Shown in pieces: positions 1 through 7,319 of a DNA stretch of 7,807 bases. Location: assembly GCA_002474325.1 (NCBI GenBank), contig DKNL01000033.1:1-7807 (forward strand), in the 5' to 3' direction. Origin of the DNA: Opitutales bacterium UBA7389. Its GTDB lineage: Bacteria > Verrucomicrobiota > Verrucomicrobiia > Opitutales > Opitutaceae. The notes beneath the pieces are model-generated. The model did not search any database and was not told the origin of the DNA. It saw only the letters and a list, made by a program, of their open reading frames with translations. The translations under genes were made by a program, and so were the position numbers. Each line of letters begins with the position of its first letter. Positions within the stretch are counted from its first letter, which is position 1.

Positions 1-220
1 TTCGCTTCCGAACGGCGGACACTATACTGGCCACCAAGTTTCAATACACTTTCCGGTTCTAGTTAACCGCCAGAAAATAGACTATAACACACAGAAATTT
101 GAGGTTTTTGATGTTTGCAGATACGATCGGTGATCGTGCTGTCGGGTCAACGACCACGCTCACAGGCAATAGCCTAACTATTGGCAAAGGACATTCTGTT
201 TCCCAAAATTCTACCATGCT
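1..220. other. Left-edge region with no supported gene
   Basis: This stretch lies downstream of the peptide transporter gene, which ends at 221 on the minus strand. Frame 2 of the plus strand is open from the window edge to a TGA at 131-133 (43 sense codons). It could be the tail of a gene converging from the left, but an open run of that length is not rare by chance, and frames 1 (stop at 64-66) and 3 (stop at 60-62) are also open for about 20 codons. A small inverted repeat, ACGATC-GGT-GATCGT, sits at 123-137. It has no adjacent T-run on either strand, so I do not call it a terminator. Another weak 5-bp stem, AATAG/CTATT, lies near 169-183. Nothing else was recognised. Confidence 0.4.
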
Positions 221-1714
221 TCACGAATCTGCCCCAATCAGTTTCTTGATCGGCTTGACGAACAACAGAAGAAGTACTCCGCTTCCTACCGAAATTACGA
301 CAATCTGCATGAACAATCCCGGCATCTCGTTCAGGGTCTCGGGATTGAACCGACCCGCCAGCAATCCAGCAATCAGATTGCCCAGCGATGTCGCCAAGAA
401 CCAAATACCCATCATCTGTCCCACAAAACGCTTGGGAGCGAGTTTCGTTACCGAACTAAGTCCAACCGGGCTCAAGCAGAGCTCTCCCATCGTATGCAAA
501 AGGTAAGTCAGAATTAGCCAATAGGGAGCCGCTTGATTTCCCGCCACAACCAGCTTGGCAGCCGCTACCATGATCAAAAATCCCAGTCCCAAGATAATCA
601 ATCCAAGTGCGAATTTCGCCGGCATGGACGGATCCAATTGCCTCCTCGCGAGCTTCACCCAAGCGGCCGCGAAAATGGGGGCTAGCACAACGATGTAGAA
701 GGGATTAAGGGACTGAAACCAGCCCGCTGGAACTTCGAATGAAAACAACATCCGGTCCGTGTACCTATCAGCAAATAGATTCAGCGATGAACCAGCCTGC
801 TCAAAGCCCGACCAGAAAACCGCGGAAGTAACAAACAAAATCACAATGACCAGCGTTCGGCTGCGCTCATCCGGGGTCAGATTCCCAAAGGCGAAGACAT
901 AGATGAAAAAGGCAAAAGCGATACCGACTATAACATAGGTTGTATTTTGAGCTAAGGCCAGAGCATCAAAGGTTATCAATTCGCATAGGCCCAGAATCAC
1001 CATCGTCCCGACACCGATGAAACCTGCTATGACCAAATACCACGCTTTATCAAAACCCACAGCATTCAGTTGTTCCTGGCTCTTGAATGCGTGCAGTCCG
1101 GCATCGCCCAATCTAACCGCCGAAAACTTATACTGGGCAACGCCAAAAAGCATACCTATACCAGCTGCTCCGAATCCCAAATGCCAGTTTACTTGCTCCC
1201 CGAGGTAGGAACAAATCAAGGGTCCCAAAAAGGCCCCGATATTAATACCCATGTAGAAAATCGTAAATCCTGCATCTCTGATGGCTCCACCTTCTGGATA
1301 CAATTGCCCAACAATAGAACTGATATTCGGTTTCAGGAAGCCAGTTCCAATAACGACCAAAATTAGCCCCAAGAAGAACGCCTTAGTTGATGGGATAGCT
1401 AAGGTAAAATGCCCTGCAGCGATAATCAAACCGCCTATCCAGACCGCTCGCTGAGCTCCAATAAGGCGATCCGCGATCCAGCCTCCCGGTAATGCAGCCA
1501 GATAGACGAAAGCGGTATACAATCCATAGATCGAACTGGCGGTCCGGTCGCTAAGCCCCATGCCTCCTTTCTCGACAGCATCCACCATGAATAGGACCAG
1601 TAAACCTCGCATCCCATAATAGCTGAAACGTTCCCAAAGCTCAGTGAAAAAGAGGGTGGAAAGTCCGCTGGGATGGCCAAACCAGGATTTCTTGTATTCC
1701 CTTTCCTCAATCAT
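221..1714 (-). CDS. Proton-dependent oligopeptide transporter (POT/PTR2 family, MFS)
   Basis: Inner-membrane major-facilitator symporter that should import di- and tripeptides driven by the proton gradient. The 497 residues are normal for a bacterial POT protein (12 core helices plus two linking helices). The family hallmark ExxERFxYYG is intact at residues 25-34 (ELWERFSYYG), supplying the charged residues tied to proton coupling. The PTR2 signature region follows: GTGFLKPN at 123-130, with the conserved lysine at 128, and FYMGINIGAF at 153-162. Later POT blocks are present at 301-314 (WSGFEQAGSSLNLF) and 410-420 (GELCLSPVGLS). Hydrophobic segments run along the whole length. The ATG starts one base after the TAA of the serine ammonia-lyase gene upstream, so the two are almost certainly co-transcribed and probably translationally coupled. 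No strong ribosome-binding site is seen; an AAGG lies too far upstream to be persuasive. The family call is very safe. The exact substrate is not: nitrate and other solutes are carried by some relatives, mostly in plants. Confidence 0.95.
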   Translation of the reverse strand: MIEEREYKKSWFGHPSGLSTLFFTELWERFSYYGMRGLLVLFMVDAVEKGGMGLSDRTASSIYGLYTAFVYLAALPGGWIADRLIGAQRAVWIGGLIIAAGHFTLAIPSTKAFFLGLILVVIGTGFLKPNISSIVGQLYPEGGAIRDAGFTIFYMGINIGAFLGPLICSYLGEQVNWHLGFGAAGIGMLFGVAQYKFSAVRLGDAGLHAFKSQEQLNAVGFDKAWYLVIAGFIGVGTMVILGLCELITFDALALAQNTTYVIVGIAFAFFIYVFAFGNLTPDERSRTLVIVILFVTSAVFWSGFEQAGSSLNLFADRYTDRMLFSFEVPAGWFQSLNPFYIVVLAPIFAAAWVKLARRQLDPSMPAKFALGLIILGLGFLIMVAAAKLVVAGNQAAPYWLILTYLLHTMGELCLSPVGLSSVTKLAPKRFVGQMMGIWFLATSLGNLIAGLLAGRFNPETLNEMPGLFMQIVVISVGSGVLLLLFVKPIKKLIGADS

Positions 1715-1715
1715 G

Positions 1716-3311
1716 TTACTTTGCTGCCTTTTCTTTCTCTACCAATCGTTCCTCGATCGCTTTGGACGTTGGTGTCACCGAAAGCCCGCCCTTAGCAGTG
1801 CAGCAAAGTTCACGTGGGATGTATCCAGCAACTTCGTTCATTGCATTGATCACTTCGTCCAATGGAACAAGGTGTTCGTAGTCGGACAAGGCCATGTTAG
1901 CGCAAGAAAGGGCGTTCGATCCGGCTAGGACGTTCTTGCCCAAGCAAGGCGCTTCCACCCTATTGGCGATTGGATCGCAGGTCATGCCAAAAGAATTCTG
2001 CAAAGCGATAGAAGCAGCACTAAGTTGCTGTTTTAGCGAACCACTAGCTAGTCCGACCATAGAAGCCGCCGCCATTCCAGCTCCCGACCCGCACTCGGCC
2101 ATGCACCCACCAACTTCTGCAGCGAAAGTCGCGTGCGTGGCGATAAATACCCCAATCAATCCTGCTTCTAGCAGAGCTCGAACTTTTCCATCTTCATCGA
2201 TTCCTAGGGAATCCGCCACGGCCAAAACTGATCCAGGCATAGCTCCGCAAGATCCTGCCGTCGGAGCAGCCACGATCACGCCCATAGACGATTTTACTTC
2301 CAGAATCGCTGATATGTAGGCGATTATCTTGTTATTAACATCCCCGGGAATCAATCGTCCTTGAGCTTCGCGTTCCAGCAAATTTACCGACTGGCACGGG
2401 AGGATTCGATCCGTATATTGAGTTCCCGCTAATCCTGTCTTAACCGCGTCCTCCATGATGCGAAGGATCGCTCGAGTTTGCTCGAAAACCCCTTCTTTCG
2501 AAGCCCCACCTCTAGTGCTCTCATATTCAAGCGCCAGTTCCCAAAGCTTCAGATCCTTGCCTTCATTGAACGCCAGCATCGCTTCTGCCGTTTGAAAGGG
2601 CACGGATAAGTCTTCGCGGGATAATGTGGGCAAAACCGGTTCCAGTATCCGGATTAATGTGACAGCAGCCATTTTTCCCAAACTCTCACGCAAATCGGTA
2701 GCGGGTGCTTGATTTGAAGAGAATCGCAAGAATCGAGTTGATTCCTCTTCCCCACAATATTCGCCATCCTCACCGTTCACTAGATCAGAGCACTCTCTAA
2801 GCGCCACCTCCGCATCAGCATCCTCTCTCAAGTAGATTAAGGTTTCGTACAGATCGCCTCGCATGGAAACAGCCGACCCATCGATTTCCCTAACCTCGAT
2901 CATACCACCACCAGTGGAAATCCCCTGCATCGAATGCAAATCGCCGTTTGCGCCTTCAATAGTCAGCTTGTAGTTATTTGGATGCGACGCTCCGTAAGAC
3001 TCGTAACGAACTTCGATCTCCAAACCAACCGCATTGCTGTGAATCTCGTAGTCTGGCAATCGCGGGTCATCCGGCTCCCAACCTAAAAACCCTCCATACA
3101 AGCCCATATCCGTTCCCTGCGACTTGTGAGTCGTCGCCAGCGACCCGTTGGGGTCATACTCGATAATGGCTTTTCTCAAACCGCCGCCTACCAGGTCCCG
3201 GCACAATCTACCGATTCGATTGGCCGCCGCGCTATGCGAACTCGATGGGCCTCGCATAACCGGACCAAGGACATCGTTAAATATACTGGGGATGTTAGGA
3301 GAAGCACTCAT
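1716..3311 (-). CDS. sdaA: L-serine ammonia-lyase (L-serine dehydratase), iron-sulfur type, single chain
   Basis: Cytoplasmic enzyme converting L-serine to pyruvate and ammonia with a [4Fe-4S] cluster. Numbering is from the ATG at 3311 (531 aa). The N-terminal beta domain shows MRGPSSSH at about 19-26, GTDMGLYGGFLG at 66-77 and HPNN at 110-113. The C-terminal alpha domain shows SSMGV (341-345), APTAGSCGAMPG (349-360), GGCMAECG (401-408) and CDPIANRVEAPC (445-456). Cys403, Cys445 and Cys456 match the spacing of cluster ligands in characterised enzymes. Between the domains, after GGGMIEVREIDG, is an extra stretch of about 60 residues (roughly 150-205) where two-chain enzymes carry an ACT domain. 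Here it looks ACT-like but degenerate and acidic. This makes the protein longer than the roughly 450-aa E. coli type. A GTG at 3326 would add five residues (MCLFK), but ATG is preferred. Neither start has a Shine-Dalgarno. The tail ends KEKAAK, without the terminal cysteine seen in some relatives. It is the first gene of a two-gene unit with the peptide transporter. Confidence 0.93.
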   Translation of the reverse strand: MSASPNIPSIFNDVLGPVMRGPSSSHSAAANRIGRLCRDLVGGGLRKAIIEYDPNGSLATTHKSQGTDMGLYGGFLGWEPDDPRLPDYEIHSNAVGLEIEVRYESYGASHPNNYKLTIEGANGDLHSMQGISTGGGMIEVREIDGSAVSMRGDLYETLIYLREDADAEVALRECSDLVNGEDGEYCGEEESTRFLRFSSNQAPATDLRESLGKMAAVTLIRILEPVLPTLSREDLSVPFQTAEAMLAFNEGKDLKLWELALEYESTRGGASKEGVFEQTRAILRIMEDAVKTGLAGTQYTDRILPCQSVNLLEREAQGRLIPGDVNNKIIAYISAILEVKSSMGVIVAAPTAGSCGAMPGSVLAVADSLGIDEDGKVRALLEAGLIGVFIATHATFAAEVGGCMAECGSGAGMAAASMVGLASGSLKQQLSAASIALQNSFGMTCDPIANRVEAPCLGKNVLAGSNALSCANMALSDYEHLVPLDEVINAMNEVAGYIPRELCCTAKGGLSVTPTSKAIEERLVEKEKAAK

Positions 3312-3365
3312 TTTAAAAAGACACACAAAACTAGTGGCTAATCCCGAGGCAAAAGCAAAGGCATT

Positions 3366-3397
3366 TCCGTCAGCAACGGATGGACAATAAATCCATC
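3366..3397 (-). promoter_or_regulatory. Pair of overlapping, mutually exclusive small hairpins in the serine ammonia-lyase leader
   Basis: Two inverted repeats share bases. TCCGT/ACGGA (3366-3370 with 3376-3380, 5-nt loop) and GATGGA/TCCATC (3379-3384 with 3392-3397, 7-nt loop) overlap at 3379-3380, so both cannot form completely at once. They lie about 55-85 nt upstream of the serine ammonia-lyase ATG. Overlapping stems are the layout expected of an attenuator or switch, but the stems are short, no T-run follows, and stems of this size arise by chance. No known riboswitch class was recognised. Confidence 0.15.
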
Positions 3398-3512
3398 AAC
3401 CCTTACAGATGGTTAAGCTATTCCGTTCCGGAATCAAATGCAGCAGAGCAGGAGCAGGCATGCTTAGATTGTAGCCGAGCGTAGCAACCGATTAGCTCAA
3501 TCCAGAAATGTA

Positions 3513-3540
3513 TTGGCTAGTATTCAAAACGACCTATCTA
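3513..3540 (+). promoter_or_regulatory. Candidate sigma-70-type promoter for the DUF1080 group
   Basis: TTGGCT at 3513-3518 and TATCTA at 3535-3540 are separated by 16 nt. This would give a start site near 3547 and a short leader of about 36 nt before the ATG at 3583. The -35 matches TTGACA at four of six positions and the -10 matches TATAAT at three of six, so the call rests mainly on spacing and position. Confidence 0.22.
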
Positions 3541-3582
3541 CTAAAACCAACTAATCAAGTCGTACACCAATTGTTATTCGCC

Positions 3583-4341
3583 ATGAAAAATCTCTGTCTT
3601 CTGATCACCGGCCTGATTCTATCAGCGTGCTCACTCAATAGCGACATGAGGATCGCCGAGTCCCAGCAAAAGTGGATCGAAGTCTACGAGAAGCAGGATA
3701 ATTTCCCCAATCCCGAGGACATGCTCGTCAATACGGATCCTGAACCGGACCTGGGTTCCAGATTCGTCAGCCTCTACAATGGGAAAAATCTAGATGGATG
3801 GACCCCAAAAGGCGGGCACTGCGAATTCGAACCCAAAGGCGATACCATCATCGGCACTACCATACCGGGATCGCCAAGTACCTACCTTTCTACGACCAAA
3901 GCCGACTACCACGATTTCGTTTTCACGGCTGAGCTCAAGTGGATCGAGGACGTTAATACAGGCATCATGTTTCGAGCCGATTCACGCCCCGGCGAAGGCA
4001 AAGAAAAGGGCAGAGAGATCGTCTTTGGACCCCAAACAGAAATGGAGGCTTTTTCCAAGGAACGCTATTGGTCAGGAGGCATCTACGGCCAGAGCGCCGG
4101 GGGCTGGATCTATCCAATGTGGCTGGAAGAACATGAAGCGGCTCGCAATGCGATGAACCGCGATGGATGGAACCGCATTACCATAAGCGCCCGCGGCGAG
4201 ACCATCAAAACCTGGCTTAATGGCGTTCCCGCAGCACATTGGAAAACAACTGAATACAACCAGGGATTTTTCAGCCTCCAAGTCCACTCAGGCAAGTCAG
4301 GCCAGGTCCTATTCCGGAATATCAAGGTCAAGGAGCTCTAA
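3583..4341 (+). CDS. DUF1080 (3-keto-disaccharide hydrolase family) lipoprotein
   Basis: Predicted lipid-anchored envelope protein with one DUF1080 (PF06439) jelly-roll domain. Some members of this family hydrolyse glycosides oxidised at C3 of the sugar ring; many are uncharacterised. The reading frame is open upstream to an ATG at 3508. I chose the ATG at 3583 (252 aa) because it begins a textbook lipoprotein signal: MKN, a hydrophobic core, then the lipobox LSAC with the lipidated Cys16. After a polar spacer of about 45 residues the domain runs from about 61 to the C-terminus. It carries the family's opening motif LYNGKNLDGW (64-73), GIMFRAD (127-133), a Trp/Gly-rich middle (about 163-180), LQVHSG (232-237) and the closing FRNIKVKEL (244-252). 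There is no Shine-Dalgarno. It is the first of three same-strand genes with short gaps and lies about 3 kb from a ThuA-like gene, a frequent functional partner. The substrate cannot be read from the sequence; a purely carbohydrate-binding role is possible. Confidence 0.88.
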   Translation: MKNLCLLITGLILSACSLNSDMRIAESQQKWIEVYEKQDNFPNPEDMLVNTDPEPDLGSRFVSLYNGKNLDGWTPKGGHCEFEPKGDTIIGTTIPGSPSTYLSTTKADYHDFVFTAELKWIEDVNTGIMFRADSRPGEGKEKGREIVFGPQTEMEAFSKERYWSGGIYGQSAGGWIYPMWLEEHEAARNAMNRDGWNRITISARGETIKTWLNGVPAAHWKTTEYNQGFFSLQVHSGKSGQVLFRNIKVKEL

Positions 4342-4350
4342 AAGGCGACA

Positions 4351-4376
4351 AAACAGTCTAGCGCTCCATCCTGTTT
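4351..4376 (+). other. Weak stem-loop between DUF1080 and nhaC genes
   Basis: AAACAG (4351-4356) pairs with CTGTTT (4371-4376) across a 14-nt loop that itself contains the palindrome AGCGCT. The stem is AT-rich and not followed by a proper T-run, so it could at most attenuate or process the transcript. It is recorded because it lies entirely in the 62-nt gap between two genes that otherwise look co-transcribed. Confidence 0.15.
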
Positions 4377-4403
4377 CCCTTGCTGCTATAAGCCGGTATT
4401 TTA

Positions 4404-5864
4404 ATGCCTAAATATCCCCATAAAGACACTACATTCCTTCAAGCTCTCTTTCCCGTCGCTGGTCTCGTCATCCCATTGACCTACGGACTGATCATCCGCC
4501 CGCATGTTCAGGGACTCAGTCCTTTCCCACTCGAAATCGTATTCCTGACCGCCGCCGCGATCGCCATTTCCCAGCTAGCGTGGCTGGGGTATTCTTGGCA
4601 AGAGGTACAGGACTCCATCGTCCGCAAGCTGGCTCGGGCATTTCCGACTATTCTCATTCTATTCACAATTGGCATGATTATCGGTAGCTGGATTGTTTCC
4701 GGCACCATTCCCATGCTTATCTATTATGGGATTAAGATCATCAATCCTGGATATATCTACCTAATTTCATTTCTCGTCGCTGTCATCTTCTCCACCTGCA
4801 CTGGCACCTCTTGGGGCTCGATTGGAACGGTGGGTCTGGTATTGATCGGAGTCGCCTCCACCATTGACGCCAATTTGGCGATCACGGCCGGAGCCATTAT
4901 CGGCGGCGCCTTTTTCGGCGATAAGATGTCCCCTCTTTCGGATACCACCAATGTAGCTGCCTTGGCGGCCGAGGTTCCCTTGTGGGAACATATTAGAGCG
5001 ATGACGTATACGACCATGCCCTCCGCTTTGATTACGGGCATTCTTTATTTCATCCTGGGATTCCTCTTCCCGGCAAAAACGGGCGGAGAGGAAGCTCTAG
5101 CTCAAACGCAAGCGATTCTGAGCGGTATCGGAACCATGTTCAATTTCAACCTGATGCTTTTAATTCCCGTAGCGGTGGTCGTCTACGGGTCCATTAAGAA
5201 AAAGGCCACCGTACCCGTTCTCGTCGCTTCGTCGCTCTCAGCATGCATTCTGGCATTTATTTTCCAACCGACTAGCGTCGGAGCTGTCGTCCAGTCATTG
5301 TACAAAGGATACAACACGAGCATGGCTGTCTGGATGAAAGAATTTCCAGACGAGTTAAGCGCTTTGTTCAACAGAGGCGGTCTTTACGAACTGAGCGAAC
5401 CTGTCGTGATTTCAATCATCGTTTTTGTCTACGTGGGAGCGATCGACAAAATTAGAGCGATGCCCATTCTCGTCGATCGCGTTTTCGGATTCGCAAAATC
5501 GCGAGCTTCGACCGTCTTGTCCACTCTAGCTTCTACATCATTCATTAATGCCTTCACTTCCAATCAAATGGCAGCTAGCTTCATCGTCGGCGAAGCCTTC
5601 CACGAACGCTACGATCGAAAAGGCATGCCACGGAAACTCCTTTCCCGTTCCCTCGAAGATTCCGGTACGATGATTGAAAACCTGATACCTTGGCATACAA
5701 CCGCAATTTTTATCGGAGCCACTCTAGGTGTATCGGTTGGGGAATACTGGCACTGGCAATTCCTATCCCTACTAAACTTTGTCATAGCTATCATCTTCGC
5801 CCTCACCGGTATCGGGGTCTTTGCTCATGAGTCCTCTCGACAAGGTGAAAGTGAAAACGTCTAG
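4404..5864 (+). CDS. nhaC: NhaC-family Na+/H+ antiporter
   Basis: Polytopic inner-membrane secondary transporter. NhaC proteins classically exchange sodium for protons. Some relatives, such as Bacillus MleN, couple sodium or proton movement to organic acids, so an organic or amino-acid substrate is possible here. The 486 residues are normal for the family. Strong family blocks are GTSWGSIGTVG (134-144), FFGDKMSPLSDTTN (170-183) and LEDSGTMIENLIPWHTTA (417-434), with about 10-12 hydrophobic segments. The N-terminus is short and leads into the first helix near 13-30; the C-terminus ends in a polar tail (HESSRQGESENV). The ATG at 4404 gives the expected family start and is the first in its frame after the DUF1080 stop; no Shine-Dalgarno is visible. 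It lies 62 nt after the DUF1080 gene and 44 nt before the PLP enzyme gene, all on one strand. The family is certain, the transported solute is not. Confidence 0.93.
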   Translation: MPKYPHKDTTFLQALFPVAGLVIPLTYGLIIRPHVQGLSPFPLEIVFLTAAAIAISQLAWLGYSWQEVQDSIVRKLARAFPTILILFTIGMIIGSWIVSGTIPMLIYYGIKIINPGYIYLISFLVAVIFSTCTGTSWGSIGTVGLVLIGVASTIDANLAITAGAIIGGAFFGDKMSPLSDTTNVAALAAEVPLWEHIRAMTYTTMPSALITGILYFILGFLFPAKTGGEEALAQTQAILSGIGTMFNFNLMLLIPVAVVVYGSIKKKATVPVLVASSLSACILAFIFQPTSVGAVVQSLYKGYNTSMAVWMKEFPDELSALFNRGGLYELSEPVVISIIVFVYVGAIDKIRAMPILVDRVFGFAKSRASTVLSTLASTSFINAFTSNQMAASFIVGEAFHERYDRKGMPRKLLSRSLEDSGTMIENLIPWHTTAIFIGATLGVSVGEYWHWQFLSLLNFVIAIIFALTGIGVFAHESSRQGESENV

Positions 5865-5908
5865 ATCAACCAGCCTATGGCTGAACGTATCCTGTTAATA
5901 AGCACAAA

Positions 5909-7117
5909 TTGAACCTCGATAAACCCGCAGTCGATCCTTCTCTTTTCCCGCTAGATCCGAATGTCACCTTTTTGAATCATGGTTCTTTCGGCAGTTGCCC
6001 GCTCGCTGTATTAGAACATCAGCAGGAGATTCGGAATCGCATCGAACGTCAGCCTGTACACTTCTATCAACGTGAACTAGAACCTCTTTTAGACGAAGCC
6101 CGAGCGTCTCTAGCGGCATTCGTCGGTTGCCCATCCGAAGGCCTGGTATACGTCACCAACGCCACAGAAGGGATTAACACTGTCCTCCACTCCCTTGAAT
6201 TCAATCCAGGTGATGAGCTCCTGGTATCCAACCATGAATACAATGCCTGCCGCAATGCCATCCATTTTGCGGCCGAACGTAATGGAGCTAATGTTAAAAC
6301 TATCCAGATCCCATTCCCCATCGAGTCGGAGCAAGAGGTTGTTGATGCGGTAATGAGGGAGGTGACTTCAAATACCCGTTTACTCCTCATCGATCATGTA
6401 ACCAGTCAGACAGGGATGATCCTGCCGATAAGGCGCATCATTGATCAACTCGCCGACCGAAGCATCGACACCCTTGTTGATGGCGCTCATGCACCAGGAA
6501 TGCTTCCATTGAATATCGATTCCTTGGGGGCAACCTACTATACAGGCAATTGCCACAAATGGATCTGTGCCCCAAAGGCAGCCGCTTTCCTCTATACCCG
6601 CTCGGATAAGCGCGATTCCATACGGCCTCTTACCATAAGTCATGGAGCTAACTCCCCTCGAACCGATCGGACGCGCTTCCTATTAGAATTCGGTTGGAAG
6701 GGAACACGAGACCAGAGTGCCGCACTGACTTTACCTTACTGTATTGAATATATGGATAGTCTTATATCCGGAGGCTGGTCCGCCATTATGGAATACAACC
6801 GGAAACTGGCCCTCGCTGGCCGTGCTGCAATTCAGCAAGAACTTTGGATCGAGCCACCTTGCCCGGATGAGATGATCGGATCGCTAGCCTCCATTCCCCT
6901 GCCAGACTCTAAATTGGAAGAGCCTTATCATTCGCTGAGGTATCTGGACTACTGGCAGAAACCCTTGATAGAGAAACACCATATCGAAGTGCCGGTTATA
7001 ACCTGGCCGAGCCACCCTAAGCGTGTAGTTCGGATATCAGCTCAGGTTTACAATTCCTTATCCCAATACAAGAAGCTCGGAAAAGTCCTAAAAAAACTGA
7101 AGGAAAGCGAAGAATAA
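5909..7117 (+). CDS. Class-V aminotransferase-fold PLP enzyme, isopenicillin-N-epimerase-like
   Basis: Soluble fold-type-I pyridoxal-phosphate enzyme of the class-V group that includes CefD (isopenicillin N epimerase), EgtE-like C-S lyases and cysteine desulfurases. Visible motifs are LNHGSFGSCP (22-31, the CefD-like N-terminal signature), HVTSQTG (163-169), DGAHAPG (191-197, whose Asp191 should contact the PLP ring nitrogen), TGNCHKW (212-218, Lys217 as the PLP Schiff-base lysine) and GTRDQSA (265-271). The 402 residues match the family. The only plausible start is TTG at 5909: the frame has a stop at 5882-5884, contains no ATG or GTG before the core motifs, and family members begin a dozen or so residues before the LNHG motif. 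No beta-lactam biosynthesis genes are nearby, so the epimerase name should be taken as family likeness only. Lyase, racemase or transaminase activity on an amino acid are all open. It follows nhaC by 44 nt and probably shares its transcript. Confidence 0.9.
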   Translation: MNLDKPAVDPSLFPLDPNVTFLNHGSFGSCPLAVLEHQQEIRNRIERQPVHFYQRELEPLLDEARASLAAFVGCPSEGLVYVTNATEGINTVLHSLEFNPGDELLVSNHEYNACRNAIHFAAERNGANVKTIQIPFPIESEQEVVDAVMREVTSNTRLLLIDHVTSQTGMILPIRRIIDQLADRSIDTLVDGAHAPGMLPLNIDSLGATYYTGNCHKWICAPKAAAFLYTRSDKRDSIRPLTISHGANSPRTDRTRFLLEFGWKGTRDQSAALTLPYCIEYMDSLISGGWSAIMEYNRKLALAGRAAIQQELWIEPPCPDEMIGSLASIPLPDSKLEEPYHSLRYLDYWQKPLIEKHHIEVPVITWPSHPKRVVRISAQVYNSLSQYKKLGKVLKKLKESEE

Positions 7118-7319
7118 GTTCACCAAGGACCGCATTGCCAAATCAACTTTTCTAAAGCGCGGCTGCAGATGCCACAAGAGCACAGAAACACTTTCATCTT
7201 CTATCAATTAAGCCCGATTTCTATCGAACCTGATCGGAATCATTGTACCGAACGAAGCCACGCATTCATTTTCTAACAACACCTTGCCCAAAGCAAAGAC
7301 CACCCTTTTAGTAGCCAAC
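7118..7319. other. Intergenic region before the ThuA-like gene
   Basis: No gene or clear terminator is seen in these 202 nt. A 5-bp inverted repeat CCGAT/ATCGG with a 14-nt loop lies near 7213-7236 and lacks a T-run. TTGCCC followed 17 nt later by TTTAGT (about 7284-7312) resembles a weak promoter. It would place the transcript start at or next to the ATG at 7320, giving a nearly leaderless message, but the match is poor. The gap length suggests that the ThuA-like gene has its own promoter rather than being read only from the upstream group. Confidence 0.35.

Larger units (their letters stand above)
3312..3582. other. Divergent intergenic region between the serine/peptide pair and the DUF1080 group
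   Basis: This 271-nt gap must hold promoters for both directions. On the minus strand a TACAAT that resembles a -10 box is read at 3468-3473, but I find no matching -35 at proper spacing. If used, it would give the serine ammonia-lyase transcript a leader of roughly 150 nt containing the hairpins listed separately. The palindrome TTCCGGAA at 3426-3433, embedded in ATTCC-GTTCC-GGAAT (3420-3434), is a possible operator or small hairpin. A GCAG/GAGCAG-rich stretch occurs at about 3440-3460. I looked for a glycine riboswitch, which sometimes precedes serine catabolic genes, and did not see its core. A 34-codon open frame on the plus strand (3380-3484) is not supported as a gene. Confidence 0.5.

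Noticed and set aside
123..137. Inverted repeat ACGATC-GGT-GATCGT as a terminator for the minus-strand pair.
   Set aside because: Only six base pairs with a 3-nt loop, and no T-run on the relevant strand after it.
99..506. A 135-codon plus-strand open frame overlapping the end of the peptide transporter gene.
   Set aside because: Antisense to conserved transporter sequence for most of its length; its translation has no domain or compositional sign of a real protein.
1894..2319. A 141-codon plus-strand open frame opposite the serine ammonia-lyase.
   Set aside because: Antisense to the most conserved part of the alpha domain; explained as a shadow of codon usage on the other strand.
3380..3484. 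A 34-codon open frame on the plus strand starting MDNKSINPYRW and containing a CLDC motif.
   Set aside because: Too short to be significant, no ribosome-binding site, lies across the likely promoter/leader region of the minus-strand gene, and no recognisable family.
3508..3582. Upstream ATG at 3508 as the start of the DUF1080 protein.
   Set aside because: It would bury the lipoprotein signal under 25 non-conserved residues; the ATG at 3583 places a standard signal peptide at the N-terminus. The 3508 start would also overlap the candidate promoter.
3312..3582. Glycine riboswitch upstream of the serine ammonia-lyase.
   Set aside because: Searched for by eye because such switches can control serine/glycine catabolism; the conserved core sequences are not present.
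5909..7117. A true isopenicillin N epimerase in a beta-lactam pathway.
   Set aside because: No isopenicillin synthase, ACV synthetase or expandase gene is nearby, and the name is widely applied to unrelated members of this PLP family.
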